64,000 bases of DNA from positions 23,218,082-23,282,081 of the forward strand of contig NC_067207.1 in the NCBI RefSeq assembly GCF_026262505.1, written 5' to 3'. Shown here one piece after another: positions 62,458 to 64,000 of this stretch. This DNA comes from Trichomonas vaginalis G3. Lineage: Eukaryota > Parabasalia > Trichomonadida > Trichomonadidae. A program made the position numbers and the translations under genes. The number at the start of each line of letters is the position of its first letter. The stretch's first letter is position 1. The notes under the pieces were generated by a model. The model saw only the letters and a program-made list of their open reading frames with translations. It was not told the DNA's origin and did not search any database.

Positions 62458-63432
62458 TTATTTGGTCAAGTCGAAGAGTTCAAGCATCTTTGGATCTAAT
62501 TTCTTTTGCTGATCGAGGAAGGCTTCATAAGGAACAATTGTGTACTGGCCATCAGATAATGCTGTCATCTTAGCTGTTTGTCCACTTGTAAGGGTCTGGA
62601 AGGCAAGAGCGCCCATATTTGTACCCATAAGGCGATCGAAACCTGTTGGAGCACCACCACGCTGAACGTAGCCGAAAATCGTTTCACGAACGCTGAGATC
62701 TGTTTCGTTCTCGTGCTTTGATAAATATTCAGCAAGAGCTTCGCATCCTGGCTTCCAGCCACGGGAAATAAGGCAGATGCATTGGGTCTTACCAGATTGG
62801 TAAACTTTCTGAAGCTTATCGACAATAACATTGATATCCTTGCATTCTTGCTCTGGGGTAAGAATAAGGTCTGCGCCGGAGACAAGACCAGCTCTTAATG
62901 CCAGTGAGCCGCATGTCTCACCTTCACAACGAATAAGAAAGGTTCTATCCATTGTTGATTCGCAGCTGCGGATTCTTTCAACGTTCTTGACAATGTTGTT
63001 GACAGCAGAGTCGACACCAAGGCAGATATCAGTGCCAACGATATCATCTTGAATTGTAGATGGAATTGCCACTGTTGGAATTCCAGCGTCAACAAATTTC
63101 TTGGATTGTGTGAGAGATGTGTAGCCTCCGATCACGACGAGACCTTCGATTTTCTTTTTCTCGATGTTGCTGAGCATTTTCTTGAAGCTGGCATCATCAT
63201 CAAAGAGGTTTTCTGGACGACCTGTTCCGAGGAAGCAGCCTGCTTTACCCATCTGACCAGAAACGTCTCTTGATGTGATGATTTTCATGCTGTCGTCTCT
63301 AAGACCGATGTATCCGTAGTTAACGCCATAAACGTGAACTTTGGCATGACGAGCTGAACGTACAACTGCACGGATTGCAGAGTTGATACCAGAGTTATCA
63401 CTTCCACTGCTTAAGATTGCGATGTTTTTCAT
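62458..63432 (-). CDS. Phosphofructokinase-family protein with altered active site (324 aa)
   Basis: Length and order match short bacterial-type PFK (about 320 aa), not the longer PPi-dependent enzymes. Retained parts are the N-terminal Gly loop (GSDNSGINSAIR), TGRPENL, PEQE (195) and FGYVQRGG (253-260), which bind fructose 6-phosphate in the family. By alignment to E. coli PFK, GGDGS has become GGYTS (Tyr104 for Asp103), TIDND has become TIQDD (Gln128 for the catalytic Asp127), and MGR has become EGE. It may therefore be a pseudoenzyme or a regulatory partner, or use a changed mechanism. T. vaginalis is reported to import an ATP-type PFK into hydrogenosomes without a presequence; whether this is that protein is not known to me. 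The start is supported by an initiator about 20 bases upstream. The stop runs into TAAAC. Confidence 0.85.
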   Translation of the reverse strand: MKNIAILSSGSDNSGINSAIRAVVRSARHAKVHVYGVNYGYIGLRDDSMKIITSRDVSGQMGKAGCFLGTGRPENLFDDDASFKKMLSNIEKKKIEGLVVIGGYTSLTQSKKFVDAGIPTVAIPSTIQDDIVGTDICLGVDSAVNNIVKNVERIRSCESTMDRTFLIRCEGETCGSLALRAGLVSGADLILTPEQECKDINVIVDKLQKVYQSGKTQCICLISRGWKPGCEALAEYLSKHENETDLSVRETIFGYVQRGGAPTGFDRLMGTNMGALAFQTLTSGQTAKMTALSDGQYTIVPYEAFLDQQKKLDPKMLELFDLTK

Positions 63433-63448
63433 TCTATAAAAAATATAA

Positions 63449-63454
63449 AAATGA
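63449..63454 (-). promoter_or_regulatory. Initiator box (TCATTT) of the phosphofructokinase gene
   Basis: Reads TCATTT on the minus strand, with the A (opposite 63452) about 20 bases before the ATG. A full match to the trichomonad initiator. Confidence 0.65.
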
Positions 63455-64000
63455 GATGTTGATCGTTATCTTCTCAAATCTTGATGTCAGTTTTATAATA
63501 ATTAATTAGTGAATTATATATAGACTTCTGGTGTAAGACATTTTTATTTAAAAGTGACAAAAACAGCGGATATCAATTCAAAATTGAACGATACAATTTT
63601 CCCCGATGATTTGAACGATCGAAAATTTCCATTGTCAGAAGTGACCAATTTCGTCAGAATTTTAGTTATGGCTCTTTACATCAAAAATATACATTCATAT
63701 CAGCGGATTTATGTTCGTTCTGATTGGATTATTTTCAAATCGTCAGCCCTTCTCAATCCAAATCAATGGCTTGGGATTTGAATAATATCTGTAGGTAGTC
63801 GCATTCGGTCGTATTAGTACACAACAACATGGATTCTTTTGGTAATTAGAAATTTTATAAAATTTATCTGCTCTGATCTTGATATATTCGCCTATAGAAT
63901 TAAAGTAATTTTGAATCAAAAAGAATAGAATGTATGTTAAAAACATCTAATATAACAAACATTGATTAAAACAATATTCGACGAATCCTTTAAATGATAG
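63455..64000. other. Upstream region of the phosphofructokinase gene
   Basis: About 550 bp with short frames on both strands, none with a good start context. A 75-codon plus-strand frame near 63554 starts only at a GTG and is not called. Confidence 0.5.

Noticed and set aside
63554-63781. 75-codon frame upstream of phosphofructokinase
   Set aside because: Starts only at GTG, with no initiator box and a random-looking product.

Overview
The window is protist nuclear DNA, and the best fit is Trichomonas vaginalis. The grounds are: AT-rich intergenic DNA and short 5' leaders; initiator boxes of the trichomonad type (TCA followed by a pyrimidine and T/A) 13-20 bases before several start codons; stop codons that run into TAAA; a 21-kb Maverick/Polinton; a Tvmar1-like mariner; and large ankyrin, BTB and surface-protein families. 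One 24-nt intron carries the trichomonad-type combined branch-point and 3' splice signal.

Layout. 1-1.8 kb: an unrecognised helical protein (minus strand). 1.8-13 kb: mostly non-coding, dominated by a 6.7-kb satellite made of two short words of 28 and 21 bp. 13-17 kb: two paralogous BTB/POZ genes separated by a 657-bp TTAA-flanked non-autonomous transposon. 17-20.5 kb: non-coding, but holding a roughly 950-bp element with imperfect terminal inverted repeats whose centre is an array of five back-to-back perfect or near-perfect hairpins. 20.5-30.4 kb: a PPP-type phosphatase, a small secreted ML-domain (NPC2/MD-2-like) gene with a 24-nt intron, an ankyrin protein, tRNA-Ala(AGC), a GT61-like glycosyltransferase, a tail-anchored ankyrin protein, and a small FYV7/CCDC59-like protein. 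30.8-37.3 kb: a very large type I surface protein whose original start codon has been separated from its reading frame by a second copy of the TTAA element; that copy supplies a new in-frame start.

38.36-59.74 kb is a Maverick/Polinton fossil. It has 174-bp terminal inverted repeats differing at one base and a 6-bp target duplication (TAGATT). Structural genes (capsid, packaging ATPase, minor capsid, fibre) lie on the plus strand in the left half. Replication genes (primase-helicase, integrase, DNA polymerase B) lie on the minus strand in the right half. It is broken in roughly a dozen or more places, and a 1305-bp Tvmar1 mariner has jumped into its fibre gene. It also carries a family of GC-rich 28-bp double-hairpin modules that looks undescribed.

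60-64 kb: a WASP-like actin regulator with a nearly perfect 489-bp internal tandem duplication, and a phosphofructokinase-family protein whose catalytic residues are replaced.

The most interesting items are the five-hairpin array, the start codon supplied by a transposon, the 24-nt intron that reveals an ML gene, and the double-hairpin modules in the Maverick. All assignments come from reading the sequence; no searches were run.
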